Source: a bacterium UBP10_UBA1149
Lineage (GTDB): Bacteria > Desulfobacterota > Binatia > UBA1149
Assembly (NCBI GenBank): GCA_002311335.1
Contig: DBZX01000037.1
Coordinates: 1 to 6,026 of the forward strand
Length of the DNA: 6,026 bases
Direction: 5' to 3'
Positions 5,109 to 6,026 of this stretch are shown piece by piece; position 1 is the stretch's first letter; each line of letters starts with the position of its first letter. The position numbers and the translations under genes were made by a program. The notes below the pieces were generated by a model, which saw only the letters and a program-made list of their open reading frames with translations, was not told the origin of the DNA and did not search any database.

Positions 5109-6026
5109 ATGGCCGTGAAGACCCGGCTTAGCGGATTACTTGCTGTAGCCATCCTGGGTGTCGCCTCGCTTGGTGTCCTGGTGGTCGCGCCGGCGGCACC
5201 GGCGCAGCAGCAGAACTCGGCCCAGGTGAAATGCCTGACCGGTATGGCCAAGGGGGCCGCCAGGCTCGTGAAGGCCCAGGGCAAGGAGATCGACGGCTGC
5301 CTGTACGATCTCACCTTCAGCGGCGGCAACACGGCTACGTGCTTGACCACCGATCCGAAGGGCAAAATCGCGAAGGCCACCCAGAAGATCATCACTATCG
5401 AAACGAAACACTGCGGCGACCTACCCGATTTCGGATTCGTCGGTGCGGATGAATTGATATCTGCAGCAATCGCCCAGAGGATTTCGCTGGTCGAGTATTC
5501 GACGTCAACGTCGAGCTGGGATAACACACACCCCCCGGATCCTCCTGGTCATACGGCTGCCTGTAGCCGTATGTACCTGAAGCGAGCTACCAGGATCCTG
5601 GGCAGGAAACTTAAATTCTTTTCGTCTTGCTTGAAGAGTGGACTGGCTGACTCGTCGATCCAATCTGCGGGCGATGTGGTTGCTTGCCTTTCGCAGTTGG
5701 ACTCTTCCACCAACTCCAAGCTTGGCAAGATGATCTCAAAGTACGAAGGCAAGTGGGCCAATAGCCAGTGCGAAACCTGGGCGGGGTTGCTGTGGAGCGG
5801 CGTGGTTGCTTCGCAGATAGACGAAGCTGACCGCGGCACGAGCTGTCGTGCCTGTGAGTTGTTGCGCATTGGCGGAGCCTTGACGGTTGACTGCGACCTT
5901 ATCGATAATGGCTCTGTCGACTTCCCCTTTGACAGGTGTATTCCCAGTTGCGGCGACGGGCAGGTAGGAGCAACAACAATGTTTTCTTTTGGCAACGAAG
6001 AATGCGACGACGGCAATCGCCTGAGC
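5109..6026 (+). CDS. Secreted cysteine-rich protein with duplicated four-Cys module and start of a DUF4215/Myxo-type repeat (3' end cut by window)
   Basis: An open frame of 306 codons reaches the window edge. A Sec signal peptide is clear: K4/R6, a hydrophobic core at 7-27, and A30-P31-A32 before Q33 as the likely cleavage site. Two similar helical modules follow, with cysteines at 42, 64, 78, 102 and at 152, 174, 193, 221; both open with C-x21-C, probably forming paired disulfides. A third cysteine segment (C246, C249, C262, C277; CRAC...DCDLIDNG) precedes CIPSCGDG...EECDDGN (277-303), the start of a myxococcal cysteine-rich/DUF4215-type repeat. Such repeats usually occur in tandem on surface or extracellular proteins, so much of the protein is probably outside the window. 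The function is unknown; an envelope or adhesion role is a guess. The ATG at 5109 has only a weak GGCGGGG 8 nt upstream. GC content falls to about 52% over 5581-5760, below the neighbouring genes. Confidence 0.8.
   Translation, partial: MAVKTRLSGLLAVAILGVASLGVLVVAPAAPAQQQNSAQVKCLTGMAKGAARLVKAQGKEIDGCLYDLTFSGGNTATCLTTDPKGKIAKATQKIITIETKHCGDLPDFGFVGADELISAAIAQRISLVEYSTSTSSWDNTHPPDPPGHTAACSRMYLKRATRILGRKLKFFSSCLKSGLADSSIQSAGDVVACLSQLDSSTNSKLGKMISKYEGKWANSQCETWAGLLWSGVVASQIDEADRGTSCRACELLRIGGALTVDCDLIDNGSVDFPFDRCIPSCGDGQVGATTMFSFGNEECDDGNRLS
5537..5598. repeat. Nested inverted repeat (long hairpin) inside the secreted-protein gene
   Basis: A perfect 9-bp stem, CATACGGCT (5550-5558) with AGCCGTATG (5565-5573), encloses a 6-nt loop. 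Outside it, CCTGGT (5544-5549) pairs with ACCAGG (5589-5594), and GGAT (5537-5540) pairs with ATCC (5595-5598) after a 3-nt CCT bulge (5541-5543); 15 unpaired bases (5574-5588) lie on the 3' side. The structure is in frame and spans the linker and first cysteine of the second four-Cys module. It could be a REP-like palindrome that became coding, an intragenic RNA structure, or chance. Confidence 0.6.

Noticed and set aside
5109..6026. Frameshift or pseudogene in the secreted-protein gene
   Set aside because: The frame is continuous for 306 codons and the cysteine spacing stays regular on both sides of the hairpin; the missing end is only the window edge.
1..6026. Defence system, CRISPR array, prophage or transposon
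   Set aside because: No direct-repeat array, transposase, integrase, nuclease or toxin-antitoxin motif is visible on either strand.

Overview
The window is GC-rich, densely coding bacterial chromosomal DNA with seven protein-coding genes on both strands. I see no RNA genes, CRISPR arrays, integrases or insertion sequences. The best lineage clue is the last gene. It encodes a secreted, cysteine-rich protein that ends in a CGDG...EECDDGN motif of the myxococcal cysteine-rich / DUF4215 type, preceded by a four-cysteine helical repeat. Such proteins are abundant in deltaproteobacteria-grade lineages (Myxococcota, Binatota-like metagenomic genomes). The placement is an inference from gene style, not a proof.

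Layout. From 1 to 825 (minus strand, running off the left edge) lies a sterol-24-C-methyltransferase-like SAM enzyme. A 233-bp divergent intergenic region follows. A plus-strand set runs from 1059 to 3077: a membrane-anchored class I methyltransferase, a limonene-1,2-epoxide-hydrolase-like protein joined to it by a TGATG stop/start overlap, and an enoyl-CoA hydratase/isomerase with a strong ribosome binding site. A 168-bp gap with an imperfect hairpin separates this set from a convergent minus-strand glutathione S-transferase (3246-3857). A second divergent intergenic region leads to a plus-strand FMN oxidoreductase (4048-5025). Databases would usually call it nitronate monooxygenase, but its motifs match the PA1024-type NADH:quinone reductase. 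A strong C/G-tract hairpin follows, and then the truncated secreted cysteine-rich protein (5109 to the right edge).

How the genes may work together. Epoxide hydrolase, enoyl-CoA hydratase, glutathione transferase and a quinone-reducing flavoenzyme all handle hydrophobic or electrophilic substrates. With two methyltransferases, one sterol-methyltransferase-like and one membrane-anchored, the neighbourhood is compatible with isoprenoid/lipid modification or with breakdown and detoxification of lipophilic compounds. Only the methyltransferase / epoxide hydrolase pair is tightly coupled, so a single pathway is a hypothesis.

The least explained parts are the duplicated four-cysteine module of the secreted protein and a 62-nt nested inverted repeat inside its coding sequence, just where the second module begins. 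I found no convincing new defence or mobile system.
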